From the NCBI GenBank assembly GCA_928212115.1, contig CAKMRJ010002223.1, positions 302,183,675 through 302,247,674 on the forward strand: a stretch of DNA of 64,000 bases, given 5' to 3'. Shown in pieces: positions 10,336 to 21,000 of the stretch. Both the position numbers and the translations under genes were made by a program. The stretch comes from Lactuca virosa. Taxonomy: Eukaryota; Streptophyta; Magnoliopsida; Asterales; Asteraceae. Within the stretch, counting starts at the first letter, position 1. Each line of letters starts with the position of its first letter. The notes beneath the pieces were generated by a model. The model worked only from the letters and a program-made list of their open reading frames with translations, had not been told where the DNA came from and made no database searches.

Positions 10336-10336
10336 G

Positions 10337-10349
10337 TGGTATCAGAGCC
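10337..10349 (+). other. primer-binding site of element B1 (tRNA-iMet)
   Basis: TGGTATCAGAGCC begins two bases after the LTR end. Confidence 0.9.
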
Positions 10350-11200
10350 ATGGGTTGTTTTCTGTTATATTGATGCAAATGTTTTATTTTCAAGTTGAAA
10401 AAAAAAAAGAAAAAAAACATGACGTTTGTCAAATTTTAAGATAATTACTTGTTTTGTGAAAAACGAATTATTTGTAAAATTTGAATCATTTGTTATATGA
10501 GTTGAATTAGGTCAAATTTAGTAAAGATAAAATGATATGATTATTTTATTAGTTTTAAAAGTTTGATCTAAATGTTTTAAGGAGTTACATATTTTGTCAT
10601 AAAATTTGGAGCTCAAAAGTTTTTTTTAAAGTTGTGATCTTAAGGGTTTTTGAAACTTCCATTAGTTATGGATATGAAAGTTTTTTTTTTTAAAAAAATT
10701 GATTCAAAGTTTTTATGGAGTTACAAAATTTGGTGTTAATGTTTTAAAGAATTCCATAACTTGTTCTTAAGTTATGGAACATGGAAAGTTTCATCATAAA
10801 ACACCATTAATTCATAAGTTATGGAATCCAAAGGTTTTCAAGAATTACAAAACTTGCCCTCAAGTTTTGGAATTTGAGAAAAGTTTTTATGAAAAAAAGA
10901 ATTGAATTCTAAAACTATTGGGTTCATAACTTAAACAATTAATTAAATGGTTTTAATTTTGAGTTTAATAATTGGAATTATGATGTTTTGTTGAATAGTT
11001 CAAATTAACTTTATGGACTTTATTAATAGTTAATTAAAGCGTTTAATTAAAAGAGTATTATTAATCCATAAATATATGGTTTGAGTTTAATTAAATTAAA
11101 AGTCTAGTTTAATTAATAGATTAAACCACCAAGTATTTTAAATGTCTAAAATACACCCTTATACTATTATAATATTAAATGTTTAATATATTATATGTAT
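10350..11200 (+). other. AT-rich leader of B1
   Basis: Very AT-rich. A phrase of the type 'TTATGGAA...TTTCAA' plus 'AAAACTTGCCCTCAAGTTTTGGAATT' is repeated in diverged form between about 10740 and 10890. B2 has the same phrases at 43800-43940. No coding signal. Confidence 0.5.
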
Positions 11201-11500
11201 AAGAGCAAGTCGTCTTACCATTAGTAGGCCTCATTCACGAAGCCGGTCTATAAGGGGGGTATAAGGTTACTGCCTATAAAATGGCAGTTTAATGGGTGTC
11301 CACTCTCACTCACCGCTTCCTTGACCGGTGGAGGGTCGTTAGCCGAACAGGTAGGACAAGGACTATAATTCTCCCTTCATTATAAGTATAATGATAAATA
11401 CTAAGTAACTAAACACTCATAAATTCCCAATCTTAGTTACTTAGGAAAATGTGAATAAGGTGCTAATCCATGAAATTACACTTTGCACTTTGTTTAAGCT

Positions 11501-11536
11501 GTTAGTGGAGCGTGTGTGGTTAACCGGCACACTAAC
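11501..11536 (+). other. GAGCGTGTG-module hairpin 1 (B1)
   Basis: GTTAGTG (11501-11507) pairs with CACTAAC (11530-11536) around a constant insert GAGCGTGTGTGGTTAACCGG. Confidence 0.7.
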
Positions 11537-11582
11537 CTGGACTTAACAAGGTAGGCAAAGGGTAACTTAATGTTTATCATAG

Positions 11583-11619
11583 TATCGTTGGAGCGTGTGT
11601 GGTTAACCGGCACATCGAT
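11583..11619 (+). other. GAGCGTGTG-module hairpin 2 (B1)
   Basis: Same constant insert as at 11501. The arms are ATCG...CGAT type and pair less well than in the other three copies. Confidence 0.5.
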
Positions 11620-11673
11620 TGAGGGGTAAATATTAAGGGTACCAAGTATATTTGCATGGTTACTTCACACCTT

Positions 11674-11705
11674 GTTTTGTGATCCTCGCATCCCAGTCAC
11701 AAAAC
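11674..11705 (+). other. GGCATCCC-family hairpin a (B1)
   Basis: GTTTTGTGA (11674-11682) pairs perfectly with TCACAAAAC (11697-11705). The loop is TCCTCGCATCCCAG. In B2 the counterpart at 44675 has the loop TCCTCGGCATCCCAG. Confidence 0.7.
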
Positions 11706-11855
11706 CTGAAGGGCACACTCGAGATTGAAACATGCCATTGAAAAGTTCAATGAATCTCAAAAGAATCTAGGAGTTTCAAAACCAATTAAAACCTAATAAT
11801 ACATTTCGTTTATCTTGGTGGAAATTGGTGAATCGTCATTCACCTACCTTCAAAT

Positions 11856-11900
11856 ATTTTATAGCTTGGATTACGGCATCCCTCTTCCAAGTTATAAAAT
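11856..11900 (+). other. GGCATCCC-family hairpin b (B1): constant 17-nt loop
   Basis: A 14-bp stem with one G-U: ATTTTATAGCTTGG (11856-11869) with CCAAGTTATAAAAT (11887-11900). The loop is ATTACGGCATCCCTCTT. Confidence 0.85.
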
Positions 11901-11987
11901 AGTTTGTTGGGTCCTAGCCTTAATATATCATATTGGGTGTTATATTAAGGACTTAAATCAACTTTACGTGAATTTCTCCCATTGTTG

Positions 11988-12600
11988 ATGTCTGGTTTAG
12001 ACAACAATGATCTTCCAAACCAAGCTTTCCTAATGAATATGACTTCCCGAGTTTGGCTTATGGAAGTCAACTTCTCTTCCTCCACCTCCTCCAATTATTC
12101 TCCCTAACCCACAAGTTCAAGGTCACTCAAGCCCTAATGGCAAGCAAGGTCTATGTGTGATCACATCCTAGAGATGAAGTCACATATTGACAAGTCGGGA
12201 GAGTTGGGTGTCAAAGTCTTGAGAAAGTTGGATGTTCAATCACTTTCTAAGTCACATAGTGAGTTCCTTTGGGACTACTATGAAACAGACTATGACATGA
12301 ACCTTAATGATCATATCTATTTGCTTGGTGCTGCTGAATCAGCAATGATTTGGAACGATAGTAAAGCAAATTTGATTAGAAGATCAACTTCCCAAAAACT
12401 TTATGGACAGTGACAATGGTGACACTGGAAATCCAAAAAAAGCATTCTCTTCCCAATGGAAAGGGATTGGCCATAGTCAACCCGGTTGACCAAATGGTAA
12501 AGAGAAAGGCTAAGTCTGAGATAGTCCCATTACCAAAGGGTACATATGTTTATTTTGCCAAAGGAAGGGGCGTTGATTGCAAAGCTGCCAAATTTACCTA
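11988..12600 (+). pseudogene. gag remnant of copia-like element B1
   Basis: Start inferred at 11988 by alignment with B2 (ATGTCT, just after a TTGT(T/A)G). Recognisable UBN2-type gag pieces are LEMKSHIDKSGELGVKV, LWDYYETDYDMNLND and LLGAAESAMIWNDSKANLI (12153-12413). They parallel B2's REYYMMIHDVTLND and LLIAAESAMIW. A decayed zinc-knuckle region follows near 12540-12600 (VYFAKGRG...), with the cysteine pattern mostly lost. Frame changes separate these pieces. In working copia elements this protein forms the RNA-packaging particle; here it cannot. Confidence 0.75.
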
Positions 12601-13120
12601 AGGATGTTAAAGTCAATAAGTTTGACTCTACATCAGGTAGAGCCCATTATCTAACTCTGTTAAGTTCTATTCTGAGATCCTCATTACATGATGTGACTGG
12701 GTCACATGTTGATGTTTTAAGAATCAAGAATAGAGAGAAATCTTAAAGGAAGTATATGCTGATTCTGATCGCGAAGGTGGATTTCGATCGCATCAGAATT
12801 TTGAGCAGTTGCTTAAGAAGTTATGATATATTGCTAAGGAATAGATAACAACAATTTTCCATGTGGATTGTAAGGATAAGTTTTTCCGCAAAGTTTTAAA
12901 ATAAAAGAAAATTGTTTAATTTTATTTATTTGAAGTATCCTTACAATGGCATTTGTGGAAAATTGTTGCTTATATGATTCCACTGACAGCAATATTGGAA
13001 AATGGATTTGATTCTTTCATTTGTGGTAGTGTCTAAATTTACCAAATCAGGAAAGTTCCTCATCACCCAAGTTTCAATTGGAGCGAAACTTGGAATCATG
13101 CAAGTTGAATAGTATGATGA

Positions 13121-13520
13121 ATGAGAACTTTCAAGCATTGGAAAATCAAGACTAATTACTTGTTCACATGGATGTGTGAGTCAAGTGAAGGACTAAAGGG
13201 ATCGAGTACACATTCTTGTGCACTGGTCATGTCCACCACAAAGCTCGTTAAGACTATTTATTTACTAAAGTTTAGTAAATATGGTTATACTTACAAGTTT
13301 AAGTATAATTCTGAAACATTGGAAAAGTCTCAATGTATGGCAGAACGAATGGGAAGAATCAAATTAGGCAGAAAGATAAAAGTTTCTCAAATCTGAAAAG
13401 ATGGGAGAGTACTTTAGTATCATGTTTGTGATCATCTTAATGATTTAGAAATCATATCACAATTAGTCCTCTAAAGGTCATCTTAGTGCATTCTTATGAC
13501 TAAGAAGAGGAGTCATGAAT
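13121..13520 (+). pseudogene. copia integrase remnant of B1
   Basis: FSKYGYTYKFKYNSETLEKS corresponds to the copia integrase core phrase of the type DFSRYGY..KHKSE.F. A further frame-shifted stretch at 13330-13430 resembles the following region up to the second catalytic Asp. Catalytic residues cannot be placed reliably. The family assignment rests on this short match plus gag. Confidence 0.55.
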
Positions 13521-14226
13521 TGTTGAAATGGTTAGATCAGGAAAGATTCATACTTCGTTCCAAAACAATTCTTAGAGTCATACTCCAAGATTGTAACTTG
13601 AGTGACATATCTTAAAGAAAGGTTTAAAACACTTGTCAAATGTAAGAGTAAAAGTGTCCTACTCTTGTACATTTGAAATTGGTAAGTTGTGATGTTTTGG
13701 ATAAAACAAAGACCAACTAAGGCCAATTGTGTGAAGTGTTTGTCTTGATAAAGAATCCGCACTATCTCTTGAATTTTGGCAAGATAGTCTTATATGTCAA
13801 GAGGATAGTGGGAGTCTTAAAGATCCTAAAAAGAATTTCAAGAACTAATCAAGAATAAAACCTGAGGTTCTTCACTAGCACACGACTTGAGGTTTATAAC
13901 CTATCATGTTGACATATTCTGTGCCCATTCCAGTTAACGTTGGCTTTGCATAGGAGTTCTGAAAGTTCTCAATTGGTTGCATAACAATTTGGAAGCAATG
14001 GCAGGCCCTGTACTGCCAGGTGGCAAGAAGTTAAGATTGCATAAGTTCAGTCCATATGAGTTTGGATTTGTCATTATCCTTGTCTTGTGACTATGGTTTT
14101 GACGATTCACATGGATAAGAACACATACACCATAAAATCTAAGGGTCATAAGGTTTCTCTCCGATTCATGAAAATGATGGTGAGGAAACACTTCCACCAA
14201 GTAGATTTGAAGCAGATGGCAAAAGG

Positions 14227-14285
14227 TCTAAACAATTGAGACTATGATTACGGCATCCCTTTTCATAGTTCTGAAATTGTTTAGA
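14227..14285 (+). other. GGCATCCC-family hairpin c (B1): constant 17-nt loop
   Basis: An outer 11-bp stem, TCTAAACAATT (14227-14237) with AATTGTTTAGA (14275-14285), a small internal loop, and a 6-bp inner stem ACTATG/CATAGT. The loop is ATTACGGCATCCCTTTT (one change from the consensus). Confidence 0.85.
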
Positions 14286-14712
14286 CACACATGCATGCTA
14301 TCTAAGGAAAGGTGTATGATTTTGATAAAGTTTTATCAAAGCATCTCGTATCAGAAATCTGAACTTTGGTAAGAAAGTCAATAAAGTATTGATTTCTAGA
14401 AGTCCAGCTGATTTCTGAGTACATGTCAAAGCTAGTGGGAGCATAAGTGTTATGCTAATAATCATCATGTTAGTGGGAGCATGATAATTATTGTTAGTGT
14501 TGCAAGTTAACAATGTTAATTATAGAAAACAAAAGTTTTAATTCGCGAGGCTGCAGGGATTGAAAAAGTTGTTTTGCTATAATTAAGGGAGAGGATATAC
14601 TTCATTTCAGTTCTAAAGGCTTAGATTGAGACCTTAATCATCTTTTTAGTCAAGAATATATATATGAATTTCATGTTGGATTGGTTCAACTTAAGGAAAT
14701 TCTATATATTGC

Positions 14713-14769
14713 GTTCTCAAAATTCGATTATGATTACGGCATCCCTCTTCATAGTCAAATTTTGAAAAC
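14713..14769 (+). other. GGCATCCC-family hairpin d (B1): constant 17-nt loop
   Basis: Twenty-base arms 14713-14732 and 14750-14769 pair with two mismatches and one G-U. The loop 14733-14749 is ATTACGGCATCCCTCTT. Confidence 0.87.
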
Positions 14770-16407
14770 ATGGCAAATAAAAATATTGTAGCAAAAGACT
14801 GGTCTAGAATCATGTCTTTATGTGAGACATCATGAATCGTGTACCATTTGCTTTGGGTACAGGATCGATTGCATGTGCTATAATATTTACCATTTCTAAA
14901 TTTTTCCAAATGCCCAGAGGCATTAAGAAGGGAAAAGGTCTAGAATTGGATATGACTAAAATGATTAAGCAATTGTCGAGGACAATGTGAGGTTTACCAA
15001 AGATTGGTTGCTCAGGGACAGTTGGAAGTATAGTGCTAATTTTGGAAGGACCATATTGACATATTCTGAAAGAGGCATCTCTTATTCAGAAGTGATAGTC
15101 AAAATGAGAATATGGAGTTGTCTCCATAGGTGGAAGTTATCTGTGTAAGATTAGAAAACTTAATGCAAGAAGCATGTCCAAAGCAATGTACTTTGAATAT
15201 GAGACTTAGTTTCCATGGAATTGATCTCCATTGGAATACCTTATAATGACTGTTGACAAGTCTTTGTGACTTTGTACATATTCATTACAGGAGGGTCAGT
15301 GCATATAAGTTTAAAATCTAAACAGATTTCGATAAATGATAGGAATTTGAAATTCTCACATTTTTCGATAAGGATTTGGGAGTGTGAAATTAGAATCATT
15401 GAAATTATGTTCAATTGGTTTATTTCATAAAGTAAGGATCATAGACAAACATAGAGTGCATACTTGGTGTATGGCAAAGCTATTGTTTAAGAAAAACATA
15501 GTGTACATGCTTGGAGCATGGGACAACTAGTGTTTTTAATTCAAGTATAAAGTTGATAAAACCGAAACAATGAATAATGAGTAATCAGTATGGTGATAAA
15601 TAAAAGTGTTTATTTATATTCATAGGGTTTGATACCATATTTGATTCATTTATTCTTGTGTTTCACTTTGCATGTTTTGACTTCCAGAATAACTAAGTCG
15701 CTCTTCCTGAATGATTAAGTTATTAAAACCATCCACAGTCGGTCATATGTTGGAAGTAGATATGAATCAAGACTGTCATGGGTTGGTTTGTAGAGGTCCA
15801 AGTTGGTGGACAAAGTGGTGCTACAACACTCATGAGTGCTCATAAGTTCTGAGTATTGGATTCAACCCGTGCTCATTTGAATCACTTCATGGATTTTATC
15901 ACGAGTGATCATGAGACGATAATATCTTATATTCTTCAAACCTAGAGATATGAGTTGTTACTATGAGTTGGTTATACATTGATTGCACGAAAACGCATTT
16001 GGTAATTCGATGTTATAAAACGTGCCTTTGTGTATGATTCAACAAGTAGTAGAACAAGCCATATGAGTCGAAGTTTATCCATTCCTTTTACCTTCGGGAT
16101 AAAAGCGATATCTGTGGGCCCCTCGATGATTTAGCGATGACACATGTGAGTGCTTGGCCAAGCCAGGACTGATTTGATTTGTTCAATCAGTCAGTCATCA
16201 TAAATCAAAAATCGGGAAACAACAAATGGACAGAGAGAATGATTATAATCCATGTCTCAGTCCATATGATATCTAGAATGGAGGAATATATGATCCCTTA
16301 TCTAATGGACAAGTCATTGACAAGGTCAGAGTTCGACAGCGGCTTTAAGAGCTACGATTGCCAGTTAGGTTTTGAATTCATACTCAATAATAGTTTTAGA
16401 CTTATCC

Positions 16408-16418
16408 AAGTGGGAGAC
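16408..16418 (+). other. polypurine tract of B1
   Basis: AAGTGGGAGAC abuts the 3' LTR and is the expected plus-strand primer. Confidence 0.75.
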
Positions 16419-17170
16419 TGTTGGATTAATGTCTAAGTCCATAACTATATTTGGTATGTACTTGACCTGACCCGGCATGGTCCATTTGGGTTGCACTTCA
16501 CCGGCACAATTTATATGGATAGTCTTTTGAGAATAGTATATTTATGATTTATATTAATATATTATAAGTTCTAATATATTAATATGGAATCATATTATTT
16601 AATTAGTATTGATCAAGAATTAATTTAGAATTAATTAAGTGATCAAAAAGAACTAATTAAATATGGACTCTTATATATATGGAATGGGCCAAGTTCATTT
16701 AGGTTGGGCTAAGCTTTCATGGATGGTCCATGGAGCTTTTAACCCATGGATCCTATGTAAATGAAAGGTCATGGGTATTAGGGTTTACATGGATGTAACC
16801 CTAATCCTCCATAATATATAAAGGGGTCCTTGGCTCACAAAATTGGCACAAGTGTGTGAAAATAAGAGTGGGTCGATTTTAGTGTGCATACATATTCTCT
16901 CAAGTTCTTCCAAGGTGTTTTGGTGATTTGTGATTCCATTTGAGGCTTCCACACTATTGGGGCTAAGCTCTTAAAGCTTGAAGACATCAAGCTACATCAA
17001 AAGGTATGTCATCTGACTAGAACTTTGTAGTATAGGTGCTTCATAATATGCTAGTTAGGATGAAACCTTGGAATAGTTAATATTTGCATGTATAATAGAG
17101 AAAACATAGATCCAAGGTTTATAGGGTTGCATGTACACCATAGGAGTGTTAGAATGCTCAAAACCCAACA
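16419..17170 (+). repeat. 3' LTR of element B1
   Basis: 752 bp, almost identical to 9585-10335, with a TATA box at 16815-16822. It is followed by the target duplication GATTC. Confidence 0.93.
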
Positions 17171-17175
17171 GATTC

Positions 17176-18804
17176 TTGGTCGAAAGATAAGGCATATGAT
17201 CTCGTTGCTTGGGATAGCAACTGCGATGCGAGAAGTGTTCAGTTGAGATTCGAACTTCCTTCGAGTTCGGGTGTGCGATGGCGGAAGGGTTATTCAGTGA
17301 AGGTTACTCACTCCCGAGGGAGTCAGTTTCATGGTTAAGAGGTAATATATGGAGTGAGGGCGATTGAGCTATGCCGGTTTTGGGCATTGGTGGTTAGTAG
17401 TCGGTGCACTAAGTGGGGGAGAATTGGAAAATTCTCCGGTGAAACAACATGCATCCAAGGATGGTTAGCTGTTTGGATTTCAGCAGTGTTTTGCTGAGGG
17501 TCTGGATCGGTGAGAGCAAGTGGTAGACAAGTGGGGCGGAGCACAGACCATGGTTTTCAGAAAAGGTGACTGATTGTTATAAGGCCTAGGGTTAGGCGGG
17601 GAATTTGAGTATATGGAATGGAGCTGGAGTTCGGAACCCCAAGAGGTCTAGAACAGTATGCATGGGAGAGATTCCCAGGAAGAATGGTTCAGGATGACGT
17701 ATGACAGTTTTGAGCGGTCCGGATAGACTGAAGGCCAGAAGGCGTACCAGTCAGACCGAAGGCTCGGGGAGCGGTCCAGACAGGCTGAAGGCCCAGGAGG
17801 GCGGTCCAGACATGTTGAAGGTTCTGAGAGTGGTGATCAGATTCGGAGTATATGGGAGTTCGAGAATAGCAGTTGCTCTACATGGATAGTGTAGAGTGGA
17901 GTTTAGCCCAGTGGCACTGATAGGTGCGGTGAGGGTTGTTGAGTAGACTTTCTGGAAAGGAAGGGTATGTAGCTCCGGAAGGAGTGGGGATCCTCTTAAA
18001 GGAAGGCAGTGGAATAAATGGATGATCGAAAGTGCTTGGTAGTAAGCACTGGGATTGTACCAGATATATGGAAGCACATACGGGTTGGATACCCGTTGAG
18101 GTTGTGGTAATGTTGGACAATGCGCAGGCATGTTTTCAGTCTCCTTGGAAGAGGATGAGGAAAGTAGTTCTAGATTGGAGATTGGGACAGAGGAAGATGA
18201 GACAGCAGGTTAACAGACTCGGGAGTAGTCTGGACCGGTGTTGAGGACTGTATAAGGATATTACAGTCGAAGGTCAAGGACCTAGAGATCGTGATAGGGA
18301 GGTGTGAGTGGGTTGCACTCCGTTGTGTCGAACCGAAGGGTTCGAGGGTAACGCAAGGACAAGGTCCTTAGTTCCGAGTATGGTTGTAGGTTTGAGTTAT
18401 GAATGTGGAGGTATTCCAATCTGGGGTATTCCATCATGAGGATTCGTTCCAGGTTGCAAGGTATCAGGGTCATCGCCAATCTTGGGCGAAGGAAGATGGA
18501 TTAGTGTCTTGGCGGAGCTCAGTGGGTGTTGTGGTATCCAGTTTCGCAGGTGGCGAATGAATGTGTAAGACGGAAGTAGTAGTGTCTTCAGTGGCACTTA
18601 GTTGATGAGTGTTGCCATCAAAGAAAAGAAGTCGGTGGCCGGCTTGGATCAGTTGATCAGGACCCTGCAAGGGAAGAGATGGATTTTAGAGATTCGATAA
18701 CTGTGTTTGAAGGAATCTGGGTCGGTTTGAGATCAGTGGATGCATTCTAGGAGTGTCATCCGGAAGTTTGTGTTGCCGCAGGCTTCGAGGACGAAGCCTA
18801 ATTT
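17176..18804 (+). other. non-coding 3' interior of element A
   Basis: This replaces the pol genes. No retroviral-type domain is readable. Several phrases recur in element D's interior (55350-57350), for example AAGTGGGGGAGAATTGG at 17411 and 'GGTATTCC...GGGTATTCCATC' near 18412, which D has near 56970. The last codons before the polypurine tract (…TTCGAGGACGAAGCCTAA) resemble the end of D's integrase tail. Confidence 0.6.
17411..17425 (+). other. internal copy of the polypurine tract in element A
   Basis: AAGTGGGGGAGAATT repeats the 3' tract (18805-18818 plus the LTR's first base) about 1.4 kb upstream. D has an equivalent copy at 56083. Confidence 0.6.
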
Positions 18805-18818
18805 AAGTGGGGGAGAAT
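18805..18818 (+). other. 3' polypurine tract of element A
   Basis: AAGTGGGGGAGAAT lies directly before the TG of the 3' LTR. Confidence 0.85.
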
Positions 18819-20995
18819 TGTAACATCCCAAGTTCGGAAGCAAGAAGTTGAAGGGTGCAAAGTGTAATTTTGAAGAAGGGACTCAACGAGTAGGTACGCT
18901 TACTCGCCGAGTCGGAGCGGGTTTGGGTCGCGGATTAAGTGGCCAACTCGCCGAGTCGGCTGCTTGGACTCGACGAGTTGGTGCTGGAATGAGAAAACCC
19001 TAATCCCGAGGGTTGCACCCTATTTAAAGGACTTTATGTCCTTCTCCCAGCCTCCTAATCCCCCTGAGAGTTCCAGAAACCCTAATTTCCGTATGAGACT
19101 TCATTGTTGAGGAGATTGGAGCTTGGAAGAGGAATTTGGAGAAAAGAGCTTGAGGAATTAGAGGCTAGCATCAAGGGGCTTGTGTGGATCTGGGATCTAC
19201 ATCTGTTTGGGCACATTTCAGAGGTAAGAAGCCATAATCTTATGCTAATTTCCTTTTTGGTTCATCCTTGGTGGTTGATGGGGAGTTCCATAGCTTGATT
19301 GAGAGTTATTTCGGGTTTAGAAGATAGATCTGAGGTTGCTACCTCAGATCTAGTCTTGAGCTGGTCCAGAATGTCATAAAGTTCAGTCATTGAGTTGTTG
19401 GTGAAGCCCCTTTTGTCTAAAACCCAAGCCCTAGTGTGTTTTGGGCTTATATCTCCTTGGTTCCACGTAAAGTTTGCAACTTTATGTGAGGGTTATATTG
19501 TAGAAGGGTGGATCTATGGATTGGAGCCCCTGCATGGCTCGAAAAGCCTCTGTTTGGATTGAGAACTAAAGAGACTCGGCGAGTCACATGGGTGTACTCG
19601 ACGAGTTGTATGAACATGTGCATGGACTCGGCGATTTGAAGAACAACTCGGCGAGTCTGTTGAAGATTGCCTTGGACTCGGCGAGTCTGGTCGCAGAACC
19701 CAAACTTTTTTGGTTAAAGCTTTGGTTTAGTGAGTCGGTTGGCGACTCAGTGAGTTGGACAGGATGGGATTCCGAGATCATTGAACTCGACGAGTCTTGG
19801 GGCGACTCGGCGAGTAGAGTCGTGTTATGGGAGTTTTCTGAGTATGAGAACTCGACTAGTCGACGGGTTGACTCGGCGAGTAGAGTCAACCAGGAAGGTT
19901 GACTTTGACTGAGGACTTTGACTTTGACCAAGAGTTGACCAGTTTGACTTCCAAGGGTATTTTGGTAATTTTGGTATTGGTTCCTTGGTAGTGTGCTGCG
20001 GTGAAGTTCGTGTCGGTGGTCGGAGCAGCTTGGTCGTATCTCTTCAGTCGGCAATTGCAGGTGAGTTATCCTCACTATATCGACAGGGTCTACAGCACCA
20101 AGGCCGGCCCTTTATCGGATGGAAATCCGGGTTTTGTTGTTATGTTGTTGCTTTGCTAGATTTGCATCCTGGTATTTAGGGTGGTGTTATGTTAGGGACC
20201 TAGTTAAGGTCGGTACCCGGTATATAGGGTAATGTTATGCTAGTGACCGGATAGGTCTGAATCCTGGTTAGGATGTTGATATGCTATGTGATCTGTTAGA
20301 CTGGTTGTCTGGTTAAGGATTTGTTATGTGATTAATTGTTTTATGTGCACATGGTTGTTTGACTGGGGTTGGGTTGAGGCGGGTCTTGGTTTGTGCTGTA
20401 GGCCAACATACCCAGGGCGGACCGGATAGACCGAAGGCCCAGCGAGCGGTCCGGATAGGCCGAAGGCCCCAAGAGGGCGGACCAGACGTGCCGAGGCTCG
20501 GAGAGTGGACCAGGCCGACTGAAGGCCCGGTGCGGGCGGACCAGTCATACTGTAGACTCAGAGGGTGGACCAGGTGGATTGAAGGCCCGGTGCGGGCGGA
20601 CCAATCACACTGTAGACTCGATGTACATGGCTAGACTCGGAGGGTGGACCAGGTGGACTGAAGGCCCAGTGTGGGCGGACCAGTCACACAGTAGACCCGA
20701 TGTGCTTGGCTGTTCTGTATTTGTGATATGATATGAGTATGGTTATGTGGTTGGTATTTTGGGGGTAAATCACTAAGCTTTCGGGCTTACAGTTGTAGTG
20801 TTATGTTTCAGGTACTTCAGGAAATCGTGGCAAGGCGAAGGCGTGATCGTACCGCTCCTCATGTTTTATGATTTTGTGATATGGTTCTGGGGATACTCTG
20901 ATGTTTAAATTATTTTGAAAACAAGATGTATGAACTTAATGGTTTTGAAATGAAACAAAATGTTTTAAATTGGCTTGAATTTTATGGGTGTTACA
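18819..20995 (+). repeat. 3' LTR of element A
   Basis: 2,177 bp and collinear with the 5' LTR: TATA box at 19021-19028, palindrome clusters at about 18881-18980 and 19572-19890, minisatellite at 20416-20700. It differs by substitutions and indels, including an extra AGCCCTAGTGTG near 19425 and a missing motif copy near 19690. The target duplication ACACC follows. Confidence 0.94.
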
Positions 20996-21000
20996 ACACC

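Larger units (their letters stand above)
11210..11620 (+). other. conserved structured leader block of B1
   Basis: Starts near 'ACCATTAGTAGGCCTCATTCAC' (first 20 nt legible in both elements) and matches B2 at 44220-44640 far better than the surrounding DNA. It includes a small hairpin, CTGCC-TATAAAAT-GGCAG, which in B2 is TTGCC/GGCGA, still paired. It also includes two copies of the GAGCGTGTGTGGTTAACC module. It lies between primer site and gag, where retroelement RNA packaging or dimer signals normally sit (role inferred). Confidence 0.6.
13530..16407 (+). other. decayed interior of B1 without readable genes
   Basis: No frame keeps recognisable reverse transcriptase or RNase H motifs. It contains two of the constant-loop hairpins (14227-14285 and 14713-14769). 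Repeated phrases such as 'GTGGGAGCAT' and 'TTTATATTCATAGGG' suggest an old, rearranged pol region. Confidence 0.5.
9585..17170 (+). mobile_element. copia-like LTR retrotransposon B1 nested in element A
   Basis: Ends TGTTGG...CCAACA with a perfect 5-bp target duplication GATTC (9580-9584 and 17171-17175). LTRs are 9585-10335 and 16419-17170; I count by eye about nine differences between them. It has a tRNA-iMet primer site and a short polypurine tract (AAGTGGGAGAC, 16408-16418). The interior keeps traces of gag (11988-12600) and integrase (about 13121-13520) of Ty1/copia type, but neither is intact and no reverse transcriptase is legible. Young LTRs around an old interior imply that it moved using another element's proteins. 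The interior holds the invariant-loop hairpins described separately. Confidence 0.88.
5253..20995 (+). mobile_element. Ty3/gypsy-type LTR retrotransposon A, non-autonomous, split by nested B1
   Basis: Complete ends TGTAAC...GTTACA and a perfect 5-bp target duplication ACACC (5248-5252 and 20996-21000). LTRs are 5253-7438 and 18819-20995. A tRNA-iMet primer site follows the first LTR and a polypurine tract (AAGTGGGGGAGAAT) precedes the second. A frameshifted chromovirus-type gag lies at 8198-9461. Protease, reverse transcriptase, RNase H and integrase core are absent, even when the nested element (9585-17170, plus one GATTC) is removed, so mobility needed proteins from another element. The two LTRs differ by many substitutions and several indels. 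B1's LTRs are much more alike, consistent with B1 inserting later. Confidence 0.9.
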
